Shown: one piece after another, positions 1-12,528 of the stretch
How the letters are laid out: every line of letters begins with the position of its first letter
How positions within the stretch are numbered: the first letter of the stretch is position 1
Assembly (NCBI RefSeq): GCF_000017505.1
Contig: NC_009675.1
Location: forward strand, 4,902,501 to 4,966,500
From: Anaeromyxobacter sp. Fw109-5
GTDB lineage: Bacteria > Myxococcota > Myxococcia > Myxococcales > Anaeromyxobacteraceae
Reading direction: 5' to 3'
DNA length: 64,000 bases
The notes under the pieces: generated by a model
Seen by the model: the letters and a program-made list of their open reading frames with translations, nothing else
Told to the model about the DNA's origin: nothing
The model's database searches: none
Translations under genes and position numbers: made by a program

Positions 1-632
1 AGGGAGTTCGCTCCGAACTCGAGCCCGTCGGAGATGCCCGCGGCGATCGCGACCACGTTCTTCACGCAGCCGCCGATCTCCGCGCCCACGACGTCGCCGG
101 AGGTGTAAGGCCGGAAGGTCCGGGTGTGGAAGGCGTCCTGGACCTGCTTCGCCACCCGGTCCCAGCGCGCCGCCACCGTCACCGCGGTCGGCAGCCCCTT
201 CGCGACCTCCCTGGCGAAGGACGGCCCGGACAGCACCGCGATGTAGGGGTGGAGCGGCACGGGCAGCACGTCCTCGAGCACCTCGCTCATCGTCATGAGG
301 GTGTCGAGCTCGATGCCCTTCGCGACGCAGACGACGGGCGTGCCGGCGTGCACGTGCCGCTTGGCCTCGATCGCCACCTGGCGCACGGCGTGCGACGGGA
401 CCGCGACCACGACGAGCTCCGCCCCCTCGAGCGCCCGGGCGATGTCGCGCGTGGCGAGCAGGGTGGGCGGCAGCGCCGTGCCGGGGAGGTAGCGGTCGTT
501 GCGGTGGTTCTTCGCGATGTCCTCGATGACGGCGTGGTCCTTGTCCCAGGTGGTGACGGAGTACCCCTTGGACGCGAGGAGCGAGGCGAGCGCGGTCCCC
601 CAGGACCCGGCGCCGAGGACGGTGCAGCGCAT
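1..632 (-). CDS. gpsA: NAD(P)H-dependent glycerol-3-phosphate dehydrogenase, N-terminal part
   Basis: Reduces dihydroxyacetone phosphate to sn-glycerol-3-phosphate in the cytoplasm, feeding phospholipid synthesis. The gene reads leftwards and runs off the window, so only about 210 N-terminal residues are visible, against roughly 330 for the family. The Rossmann fingerprint [10 protein letters not shown] is at residues 7-16, directly after the start. Further on are SGPSFA and, at the window edge, [13 protein letters not shown], both typical of GpsA. The ATG at 632 is chosen because AGGAGG lies six bases upstream. It lies 164 bp downstream of the lipid-polyketide operon on the same strand, so co-transcription is possible but not shown. 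Confidence 0.95.
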   Translation of the reverse strand, partial: MRCTVLGAGSWGTALASLLASKGYSVTTWDKDHAVIEDIAKNHRNDRYLPGTALPPTLLATRDIARALEGAELVVVAVPSHAVRQVAIEAKRHVHAGTPVVCVAKGIELDTLMTMSEVLEDVLPVPLHPYIAVLSGPSFAREVAKGLPTAVTVAARWDRVAKQVQDAFHTRTFRPYTSGDVVGAEIGGCVKNVVAIAAGISDGLEFGANS

Positions 633-796
633 GATGAGCCTCCTTGCAGCGAATGCTACGCCGCGGGTCTCCCGCTCCCCCGGGAACTCGGGGGCCGCGG
701 GGTCGGAGGACATACCCCGAACGCGGCCCAGCGTCGAGGAGGCGGACGGGCGTGCCCCTCGTCGGGCGCGCGTCCCCCCGGGCCGGTGCGCGCCGC

Positions 797-1885
797 CTAG
801 CCGACCGCGAACCGCACCGCGCGCTCGAACGGCTCGGGACGGGACGCCGCGAGCGCGAGCAGCCGGTGGCGCAGCGCCGGGTGTCGCGTGAGGCTCAGCA
901 CGAGGCGCGTCCACGCCCAGTACGGCACGAAGCGCCGCCTCCAGACGCGCTCGTACGGCGCGAGCGCCTCGCGCGTCGCGCCCGCGCGCAGCGCCTCGGG
1001 CAGCAGCGCCGCGAGCTCCTGCGCGCAGCCGAACGCGAGGGAGAGCCCCTCGCCCGTGACCGCGTCGAGGTAGCCGGCGGCGTCGCCGAGCAGCACCAGC
1101 CGGTCCGCGATGCGCGCGCTGGCGCGGCGTGCGAGCGGTCCGGCGCCGCGCGGCGCGGTGATCGCCGGGGCGTCCTCGAGCAGCCGCGCGAGGGCGGGGA
1201 AGCGCGCGAGGAGCGCCTCGTACTCCACCGGCCCCTGCCGCTCGAACAGGAACGCCACGCCCACCCGGCGCGCGCCGACGGGCGTGACGTAGGCCTCGGC
1301 CCCCGGGCCGAAGTGCACCTCCACCGCCTCGGCCCAGGGCGGGACCGCGAAGTGGCGCCGGAGCCCGTAGCGGGCCGGGCCCGGCGCGGGCAGCTCGAGC
1401 CCCTCGCGGCGGCGCACCTGCGAGCCGAGCCCGTCGGCGGCGACGAGCACCTTCGCGGCGAGGTCGCCGGCCGTCGAGAGCGCCCAGATGCGATCGCGCT
1501 CGCGGCGATGGGCCTGCACCTCCGCCTGGAGGAGCTCGACGCCCGCCTCCCGCGCCCGCGCCGCGAGGGCCGCCGAGAGCGCCACGCGCCGCACGCCGAG
1601 CCCGCCGGGCTCCGGGAGCCGCACGCGCGCCATGTCCCGGCGCTCGATCCAGCGGATCTCGCGGATGGGCGCGGAGTGTTCGGGGTCGATGCGCCCGGCC
1701 ACGCCGAGCCGCGAGAGCGCGCGGACGCCGGCGGGGAGGATCCCCTCGCCGCACGCCTTGTCCACGGGCCGGTCCCGCTTCTCGACCACCGTCACCGCGA
1801 GCCCGCGCCTCGCCGCGGCGATGGCGAACGCGAGCCCGGCCGGCCCGCCGCCCACCACCACGGCGTCGCGCGCCGGACCGCTCAC
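797..1885 (-). CDS. FAD-dependent oxidoreductase, geranylgeranyl-reductase/aromatic-hydroxylase superfamily
   Basis: Predicted 362-residue flavoprotein. The N-terminal dinucleotide-binding motif [10 protein letters not shown] and an acidic residue ending the second strand (VVEKRD) are followed by a CGEGI stretch near residue 47. That stretch is typical of the geranylgeranyl-reductase-like group. The second FAD motif, [16 protein letters not shown], lies in the C-terminal third. The GTG start at 1885 overlaps the TGA of the acyl-AMP ligase by 3 bp, indicating translational coupling. As the last gene of a type III polyketide synthase operon it probably hydroxylates or reduces the lipidic product. 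That role is inferred from context; the substrate cannot be read from the sequence. Confidence 0.85.
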   Translation of the reverse strand: MSGPARDAVVVGGGPAGLAFAIAAARRGLAVTVVEKRDRPVDKACGEGILPAGVRALSRLGVAGRIDPEHSAPIREIRWIERRDMARVRLPEPGGLGVRRVALSAALAARAREAGVELLQAEVQAHRRERDRIWALSTAGDLAAKVLVAADGLGSQVRRREGLELPAPGPARYGLRRHFAVPPWAEAVEVHFGPGAEAYVTPVGARRVGVAFLFERQGPVEYEALLARFPALARLLEDAPAITAPRGAGPLARRASARIADRLVLLGDAAGYLDAVTGEGLSLAFGCAQELAALLPEALRAGATREALAPYERVWRRRFVPYWAWTRLVLSLTRHPALRHRLLALAASRPEPFERAVRFAVG

Positions 1886-3642
1886 GGGTGCCGCCCAAGG
1901 CGCGCCTGGACGAGGCCGAGCTGCCCGCGCGCGAGCTCGAGGGCGAGCCGGAGCGGCGTCACCCTCCGCGGCGGCGAGAGGGCACCGGCGAGGAAGCGCC
2001 GCAGCGCCTCCCGCCTGCGGAGCTTTCCAGAGGACGTGCGGGGGAGCGTCCCGGGGGCGAGGAGCCGCACGGTGTGCGGCGCGACCCCGGTCCGCTCGAG
2101 CACGGCGCGCTGGATCTCCGCCGCCAGCGCGCCGTCCGCCCTCGCCTCGCGGCGGCCGCGCTCCGCCAGGATGGCGAGCGCCTCGCCCTCGCCCTCGGGG
2201 GTGAACCCCAGCGCCACGGCGCATCCGGGCCGCACGCCCGCGACCTGGGCCACGGCCGCCTCGAACTCCTCGGGCGCGTGGTTCGCGCCGCGCACGATGA
2301 CGACGTCCTTCTCCCGCCCGTGCAGGTACAGCTCGCCCCCGAGCGCGAAGCCGAGGTCGCCGGTGTCGAGCCAGCCGCCCGCCAGCGCCCGCCGGGTGGC
2401 CGCCTCGTCTCCCAGGTAGCCGCGCATGAGCGAGGGCCCCCGCACGAAGACTCGCCCGAGCCGCCCCTCGCCCGCCGGCGCCCCGCCCTCGTCGCGGAGC
2501 TCGACCTCGACCCCGGCGATGGGCACGCCCACCGACACGAGCTCGCGCGTCCCCGTCGCGACGACGCCGTCGCGCGCGAGCCGCAGCGGATCGAGGCGGG
2601 TCGTCGCGAGCGGCCGGCCGTGTGGGCTCCACGTCACCGCGAGCGCCGCCTCCGAGAGTCCGTACACGGGGACGACGGCGCCGGGGTCGAACCCGTAGGG
2701 GACGAAGCGAGCCAGGAAGCGGCGGAGCGCGTCGGCCGACACGGGCTCGGCGCCGTTCAGGGCGAGGCGCCAGCTGGCGAGCGACGACCCGGCGAGCTCG
2801 GCGTCCGCCACGCGCTCGGCGCAGAACGCGTAGGCGAAGCTCGGGGCGACCGAGATGGTGCCGCGGTGGCGCGCGATCGCGCGGAGCCAGAGCGCCGGAC
2901 GCGCGAGGAAGTGCTCGGGCGGGATGAGCACGAGCGGGCCGGGGTAGCTCATCGCGGCGAGCAGACAGCCGATGAGCCCCATGTCGTGGTAGAGCGGCAG
3001 CCACGACACGAGGGCGTCCCGGGCGTCGGGCCGCACCGCCGCCATGAGCGCGTCGGCCTGCGCCTGGAGCGCCGCGTGCGAGAGCGCCACCGCCTTCGGG
3101 TCCACCGTCGAGCCGGAGGAGAACTGCACGAGGCCCAGGTCCTCCGGCGCGGGCATGCGCGCGAGCCGCTCGCCCCCCTCCGCGAGCTCCGCGACGTCGA
3201 CGCAGCCGAGCGCGGGCGCGGCGCGCGCCACCGCGCCGCCGAGCAGGCGGCGCACCGCGCCCGAGGAGACGACGAGCCGCGCGCCCGAGACCGCCAGCAT
3301 CCGCGCCGTCTGGGCGAGGTACTCCTCCATGCGCCCGAGCCGCACCGGCGGGTAGAGCGGGACGGGCACGGCGCCCGCGAGCCAGGTCCCGAAGAACGCG
3401 TCGAGGAACTCCGGGCCGGTGCGCAGCACGATGGCCACGCGCTCGCCGGGCGCGACCCCGCGCGCGGCGAGGGCGGCGGCGGTGCGCTCCGCGCGAGCGA
3501 CGACCTCGCCCCACGGCAGCGCCACCTCCCGCTCGTGGAGGTCGACGAACGACACGCCGCTCGAGTGGCCCGCCGCGGCGAGGAGCGCGTGCGCCAGCGT
3601 CGGGGAGCGCGGCGCGGGCGCGGGTGGGCCGCGGAGCCTCAC
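1882..3642 (-). CDS. Fatty acyl-AMP ligase-like adenylate-forming enzyme
   Basis: A 586-residue ANL-superfamily enzyme. Visible features: the phosphate-binding motif [13 protein letters not shown] (P-loop-like, about residue 191), the [14 protein letters not shown] segment characteristic of fatty acyl-AMP ligases, GYLGDE and [11 protein letters not shown] further on, and [18 protein letters not shown] near the C-terminal subdomain. Such ligases activate a fatty acid as the adenylate and hand it to an acyl carrier protein instead of CoA. The gene overlaps the acyl carrier protein gene upstream (4 bp) and the FAD reductase downstream (4 bp). A starter-loading role for the adjacent type III PKS is therefore the simplest reading, as an inference from order and family. 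Confidence 0.9.
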   Translation of the reverse strand: MRLRGPPAPAPRSPTLAHALLAAAGHSSGVSFVDLHEREVALPWGEVVARAERTAAALAARGVAPGERVAIVLRTGPEFLDAFFGTWLAGAVPVPLYPPVRLGRMEEYLAQTARMLAVSGARLVVSSGAVRRLLGGAVARAAPALGCVDVAELAEGGERLARMPAPEDLGLVQFSSGSTVDPKAVALSHAALQAQADALMAAVRPDARDALVSWLPLYHDMGLIGCLLAAMSYPGPLVLIPPEHFLARPALWLRAIARHRGTISVAPSFAYAFCAERVADAELAGSSLASWRLALNGAEPVSADALRRFLARFVPYGFDPGAVVPVYGLSEAALAVTWSPHGRPLATTRLDPLRLARDGVVATGTRELVSVGVPIAGVEVELRDEGGAPAGEGRLGRVFVRGPSLMRGYLGDEAATRRALAGGWLDTGDLGFALGGELYLHGREKDVVIVRGANHAPEEFEAAVAQVAGVRPGCAVALGFTPEGEGEALAILAERGRREARADGALAAEIQRAVLERTGVAPHTVRLLAPGTLPRTSSGKLRRREALRRFLAGALSPPRRVTPLRLALELARGQLGLVQARLGRHP

Positions 3643-3917
3643 GGGGCCGGCTCCTGGATGGGCGGCAGGAGCGCCGGATCCGTCCGCGCCGCCACGAGCC
3701 GGGCGAGGTCCGCGAGGGAGGACGTCCCGGCCGCGTCGTCGTCCTCGAGCACGATCCGGAAGCGGTCCTCGATCGCCACCACGAGCGAGAGGAGCTGCAG
3801 CGAGTCGAGCGCGCCCGCGAGCGCGGCGTCCGGCGCGAGCACGCCCCCGGCGAGGCCGAGCTCGTCGCGCACGATGCGCACGATCTCGCGGGCCACCGCA
3901 GCTTCACGTTGGGTCAT
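3639..3917 (-). CDS. Acyl carrier protein
   Basis: A 92-residue free-standing carrier protein. The phosphopantetheine attachment serine is S39 in ALDSLQLLSLV, followed by a helix (VVAIEDRF) as in other ACPs. The start ATG at 3917 lies only 3 bp after the type III PKS stop, and the 3' end overlaps the acyl-AMP ligase start by 4 bp. It is therefore dedicated to this operon, not the housekeeping AcpP. It probably carries the fatty acyl chain from the ligase to the ketosynthase; this is inferred from context. Confidence 0.88.
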   Translation of the reverse strand: MTQREAAVAREIVRIVRDELGLAGGVLAPDAALAGALDSLQLLSLVVAIEDRFRIVLEDDDAAGTSSLADLARLVAARTDPALLPPIQEPAP

Positions 3918-3920
3918 CGG

Positions 3921-4988
3921 TCACCACCGGAGGAGGAGGAGCTCGGCGGAGAACCCCGGGCCCATCGCCGCGAGGACCCCGAGGTCGCCGGGGCGGGCCT
4001 CGCCCGCGTCGAGCAGATCCCGCAGGACGAAGAGCACCGACGCGGACGAGAGGTTCCCCACCTCCTGGAGGGAGCGCCAGGAGCGGGCGACCGCGGCCTC
4101 CGGCAGCGCGAGGGCGCGGCGGAAGGCCTCGAGCACCTTCGGCCCGCCGGTGTGGGCGATCCAGTGGCGCACGTCGCCGCGCGCGACGCCGTGATCGGCG
4201 AGGAAGCCGTCCACGTCGCGCCCCACGTTGGCCTCGATCACCTCCGGCACCTTCGCCGAGAGGACGACCTTGAGGCCGGTGTCCACGACGTCCCAGCCCA
4301 TCACCCACTCCGTGTCCGGGTAGAACACCGAGCGGGTCGCGAGGACGCGCGGCGCGGCCGCCGCGGCGCGATCGCCTCCCTGGAGCACCACCGCCGCCGC
4401 CCCGTCTCCGAACAGCCCCGTCGCGATGACGTTCGTGATGGACGCGTCCTCGCGCTGGAGGGTGAGCGAGCAGAGCTCGACCGACACCACCAGGGCCACC
4501 TCGGACGGGAAGGCCCGCAGCACGTCGGCGGCGCGCGCGAGGCCCGCCGCGCCCGCCATGCACCCGAGCCCGAAGATCGGCGTGCGCTTCACCGCGGGCG
4601 AGAGGCCGAGCCGGTTCACCAGCTTGGCGTCGAGCGACGGCGTGGAGATGCCGGTCACGGTCACGAAGTAGAGGTGATCGACCTCGCGCGGGGCGAGCCC
4701 GGCGCGCCCGAGCGCGTCGGACACCGCCGCGGCGCCGAGCTCGGTCCCGACGCGGACGAACGCGTCGTTCGCCTTGGCGAAGCTGTCGAGCGCGGGGTAC
4801 TCGGAGAGCGGGAGGGCGAGGTGCCGGCCGCCCACGCGCGCGGCGCGGTGAAGGTCGGCGAGCCGCTCCACATTGAAGTGCCGCGCCCCCCAGTGGGCTG
4901 ACAGGGCGGCGATGAGCGTCTCCTGATCCGCGAAGTTCGGAGGCAGCGCACTGCCGGCGGAGAGGATCGCGGGGGGCGGGCTCGTCAT
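3921..4988 (-). CDS. Type III polyketide synthase (chalcone/stilbene synthase family)
   Basis: A 355-residue homodimeric-type ketosynthase that condenses an acyl starter with malonyl extender units and cyclises the product. The catalytic triad is visible: C143 in FGLGCMAGA, H279 in WIAHTGGPK and N312 in VGNLSSAS. The C-terminal signature GPGFSAELLLLRW matches chalcone-synthase-like enzymes, not FabH. The ATG at 4988 has GGAG five bases upstream. It is the first gene of a four-gene operon with an ACP, acyl-AMP ligase and flavoprotein. That company suggests a long-chain alkyl-resorcinol, pyrone or quinone-type lipid; the product itself is unknown. Confidence 0.92.
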   Translation of the reverse strand: MTSPPPAILSAGSALPPNFADQETLIAALSAHWGARHFNVERLADLHRAARVGGRHLALPLSEYPALDSFAKANDAFVRVGTELGAAAVSDALGRAGLAPREVDHLYFVTVTGISTPSLDAKLVNRLGLSPAVKRTPIFGLGCMAGAAGLARAADVLRAFPSEVALVVSVELCSLTLQREDASITNVIATGLFGDGAAAVVLQGGDRAAAAAPRVLATRSVFYPDTEWVMGWDVVDTGLKVVLSAKVPEVIEANVGRDVDGFLADHGVARGDVRHWIAHTGGPKVLEAFRRALALPEAAVARSWRSLQEVGNLSSASVLFVLRDLLDAGEARPGDLGVLAAMGPGFSAELLLLRW

Positions 4989-5078
4989 GCGGCTCCGGTG
5001 GGAGTCACCGAGGCATGCGCTCCCGCGCGCGCGGCTGCAAGGTCCGACCGGGGTTCGCGGCGCCCGGCCGCACCGCCG

Positions 5079-6659
5079 TCAGGCGAGCGTCACGATGGGC
5101 AACGTGAAGCTGAAGGTGCTCCCCTTCCCCGGAGCGCTCTCCACCTCCACGCGGCCGCCGTGGGCCTCCACCAGGCGCCGCACGATGTACAGCCCGAGGC
5201 CGAGCCCCTCGCCGTCGTGGCGAGGCCCGCGGTAGTAGCGCTGGAAGAGGCGTTCCTGATCGGCGGGCGCGATCCCCGGCCCCTGGTCGGCGACGGAGAT
5301 CCGCACGAACCCACCGTCGAGGGCAGCGCGCACGGCGACCGGACCGTCGGAGTACTTGAGCGCGTTCCCCACCAGGTTCACGAGGATGCGATCGAGCCGG
5401 TCCGGATCGGCGAGCACGGCGGGCAGCGTGTCCGGCACGGCGAGCTCCAGGCGCGCCGGGTCGAACACGCCCTGCGTGAGATCCAGCACCTCCCCCAGGA
5501 AGGCACGCACGTCCACGGGGGCGCGCTGGAGCTGGAGCAGCGCCCCGGCCTCGAGCCGCGCCGAGTCGGCGAGGTCGCGCAGCATCCGCTCCATGCGCCG
5601 CGCCGCGGCGAGGATCGCCCGGGCGCCCTTCTGGGCCGCGTCGCCCTCCTTGCCGCCACGCCCGAGGAGCTGCGCCTTGAGCAGCACGATCTGCAGCGGG
5701 TTGCGCAGGTCGTGCGAGACGGCGCGCATCAGGTCCTCGCGGCTCTCCTTCGTCTGGCGCAGCTCGGCGATGGTGACGTGGAGCTCGTTCTCGATGTGGC
5801 CCTGCAGCCGGACCAGCTCCTGGTGCGGCCTGACCACCGCCCCCACGAACAGCGTGCGGAAAATGAGGAAGAAGGTGAGCAGCAGGTAGCCGTGCCCGAG
5901 CAGGTGCACGGGGTCGTTCGGGTGCTGGTACACCGCGAACGAGAGCTCCGAGAGGACCGTCACGGCCAGCGCAGCGCCGATCGTCCGCGCCCCGCGATCG
6001 CCGGTGCGGCGCGCCGCCCCGAGGTGCAGGACGACGCCCGCGAGCGCCGCGCCGGCCACGAGGAGCTCGAGGGTGACCTTGAGGGGCGTGAGGCCCCGCC
6101 CCTCGACGAAGAACCAGGCGCGGTCTCCCGGCAGGGCCACGTCGAGCGCGAGGAAGGCGGCGACCGCGGCCAGGTGGGGGAGGAGGAGCGTCGCCCGGCC
6201 GAGCGAGCCGTCGGAGAGCGCCTTCGGCGGGCGCACCGCCCACACGAGCGTCCCGACCGTCCAGAGGCGAGCGAGGAACCAGTAGTAGATGCCCCGCTCG
6301 GTGGTGCCGGGCCCCGCGAACCCCGGCATGCCGGGGAACGCGAGGAGGTGGAGCGCCTCGAAGAGCCCCACCGCCAGGAAGGCCGGTCCGATGAAGCGCG
6401 CGCGCGGCTCCGGGAACGCCCGGGCGGCGAACCACTGGACGCCGAAGGTCGCGAACGCGACGCCCACGACCAGCAGCTCGAGGATCGTGTGGATGGCGAG
6501 GTACTCGTCGTGCGGCAGCGGGCCGTGCAGCGGCGGCGCCGCGAGCAGGAGGACGAGCGGCGAGGCGAGCGCCGCGAGCCGCGCCGGCCAGGGGCCCGCC
6601 GAGGCGGCAAGCGGGCGCGTCGTGGCGCGGTTCGCCGACAGGTCGGTCAAGAGAGTCAA
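5079..6659 (-). CDS. MASE3-type membrane sensor histidine kinase
   Basis: A 526-residue kinase. Residues about 25-275 hold seven or eight hydrophobic segments, with aromatic and histidine content ([33 protein letters not shown]) resembling the MASE3 sensor domain. A short coiled stretch leads to the H-box [11 protein letters not shown], with the phosphorylated histidine at H316. The ATPase part shows an N box ([12 protein letters not shown]), DQGPGIA and [12 protein letters not shown]. No receiver domain or partner regulator is adjacent, so the kinase is an orphan here. It lies 90 bp upstream of the type III PKS operon on the same strand and could control or be co-transcribed with it; that is only positional inference. 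Confidence 0.9.
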   Translation of the reverse strand: MTLLTDLSANRATTRPLAASAGPWPARLAALASPLVLLLAAPPLHGPLPHDEYLAIHTILELLVVGVAFATFGVQWFAARAFPEPRARFIGPAFLAVGLFEALHLLAFPGMPGFAGPGTTERGIYYWFLARLWTVGTLVWAVRPPKALSDGSLGRATLLLPHLAAVAAFLALDVALPGDRAWFFVEGRGLTPLKVTLELLVAGAALAGVVLHLGAARRTGDRGARTIGAALAVTVLSELSFAVYQHPNDPVHLLGHGYLLLTFFLIFRTLFVGAVVRPHQELVRLQGHIENELHVTIAELRQTKESREDLMRAVSHDLRNPLQIVLLKAQLLGRGGKEGDAAQKGARAILAAARRMERMLRDLADSARLEAGALLQLQRAPVDVRAFLGEVLDLTQGVFDPARLELAVPDTLPAVLADPDRLDRILVNLVGNALKYSDGPVAVRAALDGGFVRISVADQGPGIAPADQERLFQRYYRGPRHDGEGLGLGLYIVRRLVEAHGGRVEVESAPGKGSTFSFTLPIVTLA

Positions 6660-6811
6660 GAAGCCCTGGAGGGACGAGGCCTCGATGTTACACGACCCCG
6701 CGAAGAAGCGCCGTCGAGCCGCTTTCGCGGGCGGAGCTCGGGGTTCGGGCGCCGGTGGGCGCCGCGTGGCCCGCTGCTTGCCAAGCCCCCCCGCCGTCTT
6801 ACGTTCGCGCC

Positions 6812-9436
<2,625 letters not shown>

Positions 9437-9448
9437 GGTTGAAGCGGG

Positions 9449-9518
9449 GGGCTACAGGCTACGGGAGCGGCGCTCAGGCCGGCCGTTCCCGAAGCCCGAA
9501 GCCTGAGGGCCGTAGCCC
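9449..9518. repeat. Intergenic hairpin-forming repeat between convergent genes
   Basis: The 96-bp gap between clpB and the convergent hydrolase gene holds nested inverted repeats. GGGCTAC (9449-9455) pairs with GTAGCCC (9512-9518), and CTCAGGC (9473-9479) pairs with GCCTGAG (9501-9507). The sequence is also internally repetitive (GAAGCC and CCGAAG units). No T-run follows, so this is not a classical terminator. A bidirectional transcription stop or a dispersed repeat are both possible. Confidence 0.45.
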
Positions 9519-9532
9519 GAGAAGGAGCTCCG

Positions 9533-10492
9533 TCAGCCTTTCGGAGCCTGACCGTCCAGCCAGACCTCGAGCCCCTGCGCGTTCAGCTCGAGGTCGGCGC
9601 CGAACACCGCGAGCGCCTCCTCGCGCGAGAGCGGCGCGCCGTGCGCGGCGAGGCCGCGGAGGAGCTGATCGCCGAGCGCGTCGCGCAGCGCGGCGTGCCG
9701 CCCCGGTCCCGGGGCCGCCGCGCGCGCGAGGCGCACGTGCTCGTCGAGGGCGGCGAGGAGCTGCCTCGCGGCGCTCGGGATGTCGCCCTCGAGCATCCCG
9801 AAGTGCGTGAGGTAGATCCGCTCCGGTTGCTCGGAGAGGAGGCGCGCGACCGTCCCGCGCAGCGCGGGCGGATCCAGCTGGACGGGCGTCGTGGTGGGGA
9901 AGACGAACGGCCCCTTCGCCGAGTCGGCCTCGCGGTAGGAGAGCCCGAAGGCGTCGCCCGTGAAGAACCCGCGCGTCGCGGCGTCGTGCACCGCGAGGTG
10001 GTGCTTCGCGTGGCCGGGCGCGTCGAGCAGGCGCAGCACGCGGCCGCCGAGGTCCACCTCGAAGCCGTCCGGCGCCTCCACCACGCGCGCGGCCGCGATG
10101 GGCGGGATCTCGCCGTAGAGCTCCCGGAAGCGCGCCTCGCCGTAGACCTCGGCGGTGCCCGCGATGAGCTTCGAGGGATCGACGAGGTGGCGGGCTCCGC
10201 GCGGATGGGCCACCAGCGTCGCGCGCGGGAGCGCCTGCATGAGCTTGCCGGCGCCGCCTGCGTGATCCAGGTGCACGTGGGTCACGATCACGTGCGACAC
10301 GTCGGCGGGCGCGATCCCGAAGGCGGCCAGCGCCGCGAGGATGCGGGGCACGGAGGACGACGCGGCGGTGTCGACGACCGCCGCCGAGGCGCCGCCGCGG
10401 AGCACGTAGCAGGCGGCGAGCTTCGGGCGGACGTAGCCGGCGTCGACGAGGACGACGCCGGGGGCGATCTCGCGGGGAGGGTCGAGGTGCAC
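9533..10492 (-). CDS. Metallo-beta-lactamase-fold hydrolase
   Basis: A 319-residue cytoplasmic MBL-fold protein. The metal-binding motif HVHLDHAGG is clear, followed by a conserved His in DAPGHAKHH, an Asp in FFTGDAFG and a His in YLTHFGM. This is the glyoxalase II-like arrangement of a dinuclear hydrolase. The open frame extends another 42 codons upstream. The GTG at 10492 is preferred because AGGAG lies five bases before it and the extension has no family character. The physiological substrate is not evident. Confidence 0.88.
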   Translation of the reverse strand: MHLDPPREIAPGVVLVDAGYVRPKLAACYVLRGGASAAVVDTAASSSVPRILAALAAFGIAPADVSHVIVTHVHLDHAGGAGKLMQALPRATLVAHPRGARHLVDPSKLIAGTAEVYGEARFRELYGEIPPIAAARVVEAPDGFEVDLGGRVLRLLDAPGHAKHHLAVHDAATRGFFTGDAFGLSYREADSAKGPFVFPTTTPVQLDPPALRGTVARLLSEQPERIYLTHFGMLEGDIPSAARQLLAALDEHVRLARAAAPGPGRHAALRDALGDQLLRGLAAHGAPLSREEALAVFGADLELNAQGLEVWLDGQAPKG

Positions 10493-10752
10493 GGCAGCTC
10501 CTGGCTGGAGGGGTCGAGGATCTCTACCGGCGCGGCGGGCGCACGGCAACTCGGCGCCGGCGAGCGACGCGCGGCTCGCATCACCGGCGCGCTGGGCGAG
10601 CGAGCCCGCGCCCTTCACGCGGAGCGTCGCCTCCTCCTCCTGCGCGCGGGCGGTCGCCCCACGCGGATCGAGCGTTGACGCGGAGTCCGGGGGCCCGCGC
10701 GGTTATGTATGCCGCGGGCGGGGACGGGTCGCCGCCCAGGAGGTCCCCCGGT

Positions 10753-11247
10753 ATGAATAGCCACCTCGAACGCTACTGGCCGCTGCCGCTGCGCATCCTG
10801 CTCGGCATCGCCTTCATGGTGCACGGCTTCCCCAAGCTCTTCAGCGCGGAGGGGCACGCGCAGTTCCAGGGCATGCTGGGACAGCTCGGGGTGCCGCTCC
10901 CGGCGCTCATGTCCTGGGTGGTCGGCCTGGTCGAGTTCTTCGGCGGGATCGCCCTCGTCGTCGGCCTGGCCACCTGGCTCGTGACGGCGCTGCTGACCAT
11001 CGACATGCTGGTCGCGATGTTCCTCGTCCACCTGCCGCACGGCTTCGGGTTCCTCCAGATCACCGGGACGACCGCCCAGGGGCCGGTGTTCGGGATGCCC
11101 GGGATCGAGGTCAACCTGCTCTACATCGCGGGCCTGCTCGCCCTCTTCATCGGCGGAGCCGGGCCGCTCTCGGTGGACGAGCGGGTCATGAAGCCGGAGA
11201 GCCGGCTGCAGGTGCCCTGGCTGCGGCACCGCGAGGCGCATGCCTGA
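10753..11247 (+). CDS. DoxX family membrane protein
   Basis: A 164-residue integral membrane protein with four hydrophobic segments: residues about 11-27, 55-75, 77-95 and 118-136. The DoxX opening RILLGIAFMVHGFPKLF and the G-rich second segment VEFFGGIALVVGLAT are recognisable. DoxX proteins are associated with quinone or thiosulfate oxidation and redox stress; the role here is unknown. The ATG at 10753 follows AGGAGG closely, which settles the start against the longer open frame. Confidence 0.88.
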   Translation: MNSHLERYWPLPLRILLGIAFMVHGFPKLFSAEGHAQFQGMLGQLGVPLPALMSWVVGLVEFFGGIALVVGLATWLVTALLTIDMLVAMFLVHLPHGFGFLQITGTTAQGPVFGMPGIEVNLLYIAGLLALFIGGAGPLSVDERVMKPESRLQVPWLRHREAHA

Positions 11248-11316
11248 GAACTCCACGGCGCCGCCCGCCCGCGCGAGCGGACGCGACGGCGCCGTGTGAG
11301 CCGCGCCGAGAGGCGG

Positions 11317-12405
11317 CTACTTCGCCTGGATGTAGCCCTCGGCCGTGAGGAGCTCGGCCGTGAGCACCGCGCCGCCCGCGGCGCCGCGCACCGTGTTGTG
11401 CGAGAGCGACACGAACCGGTAGTCGAAGAGCGCGTCCGGGCGGAGGCGCCCCACCGCCACGCCCATGCCGCCGCCGATGTCGCGATCGAGCTTCGTCTGC
11501 GGGCGGGCGTCGTCCTCGAAGTAGGTGAGGAAGGGCTTGGGCGCGGACGGCAGCCCCATCTTCTGCGGCTTCGGCTCCCAGCTCCGCCACAGCTCGATCA
11601 CCTCGGCCCGCTCCGGCCTGCGATCGAACGAGACGAACGCGGCCGCCATGTGGCCGTCCGAGGCGGGCACGCGGATGCACTGGGCGGTGATGATGGGGTC
11701 CTTCGCCTTCTCGATCTTCCCGCCCGCGAGCTGGCCCCAGATCTTCATCGGCTCCTGCTCGCTCTTCTCCTCCTCGCCCTTGATGAAGGGGATGAGGTTG
11801 TCGACCATCTCCGGCCAGGTCTCGAAGGTCTTCCCCGCGCCGCTGATCGCCTGGTAGGTGCACACCGCGACGCGCTTCGGCCCGAACTTCATGAGCGGGT
11901 GGAGCGCGGGCACGTAGCTCTGGATGGAGCAGTTGGGCTTCACGGCGATGAAGCCGCGCGAGGTGCCGAGGCGCTTGCGCTGCGCCTCGATGACCGCGGC
12001 GTGCTCCGGGTTCACCTCGGGGACCATCATCGGCACGTCGGGGGTGCCGCGGTGCGCGGAGTTGTTCGAGACCACCGGCGTCTCGTGCCGCGCGTAGTCC
12101 TCCTCGAGCTTCGCCGTCTCCTCCTTCGACATGTCGACGGCGCAGAAGACGAAGTCCACCTCGCGCGCGATGGCGTCGACGTCGGAGGCGTTCTTCACGG
12201 CGAGGGCGGCGGTCGCGCTCGGGATCGCGGTCTTGAGGGCCCAGCGCCCCTTCACCGCGTCGGCGTATTTCTGGCCCGCGGAGTTGGCGCTCGCGGCGAC
12301 GAGCGTCACCTCGTACCAGGGGTGATTCTCGAGCAACGCGACGAAACGCTGGCCGACCATCCCGGTCGCGCCGAGCACGCCCACCTTCAGCTTCTTCTGG
12401 CTCAT
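11317..12405 (-). CDS. asd: Aspartate-semialdehyde dehydrogenase
   Basis: Reduces aspartyl phosphate to aspartate semialdehyde, the branch point to lysine/diaminopimelate, threonine and methionine. The 362-residue protein begins with the NADP fingerprint GVLGATGMVGQRF (residues 9-21). The catalytic cysteine is C159 in AVKPNCSIQ. The NCSIQ context, the EVNPEH segment and the QAISGAGKTFETWPEM region resemble the archaeal/fungal-type subgroup, not the enterobacterial type. The start at 12405 is chosen because GAGGAG lies just upstream; an open extension of 30 codons is ignored. Confidence 0.95.
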   Translation of the reverse strand: MSQKKLKVGVLGATGMVGQRFVALLENHPWYEVTLVAASANSAGQKYADAVKGRWALKTAIPSATAALAVKNASDVDAIAREVDFVFCAVDMSKEETAKLEEDYARHETPVVSNNSAHRGTPDVPMMVPEVNPEHAAVIEAQRKRLGTSRGFIAVKPNCSIQSYVPALHPLMKFGPKRVAVCTYQAISGAGKTFETWPEMVDNLIPFIKGEEEKSEQEPMKIWGQLAGGKIEKAKDPIITAQCIRVPASDGHMAAAFVSFDRRPERAEVIELWRSWEPKPQKMGLPSAPKPFLTYFEDDARPQTKLDRDIGGGMGVAVGRLRPDALFDYRFVSLSHNTVRGAAGGAVLTAELLTAEGYIQAK

Positions 12406-12528
12406 GACTCCTCGCTGGAAAAGAGCGGCGAAGCGTAGCACACGGGGCGGCCCGGTCGAGGCGGCAGCCCGGCGGGCGGTCGACTCGCGAATCAAGGGGC
12501 CGCGGGGTGGCGGCGACGCCCTCGCGGC

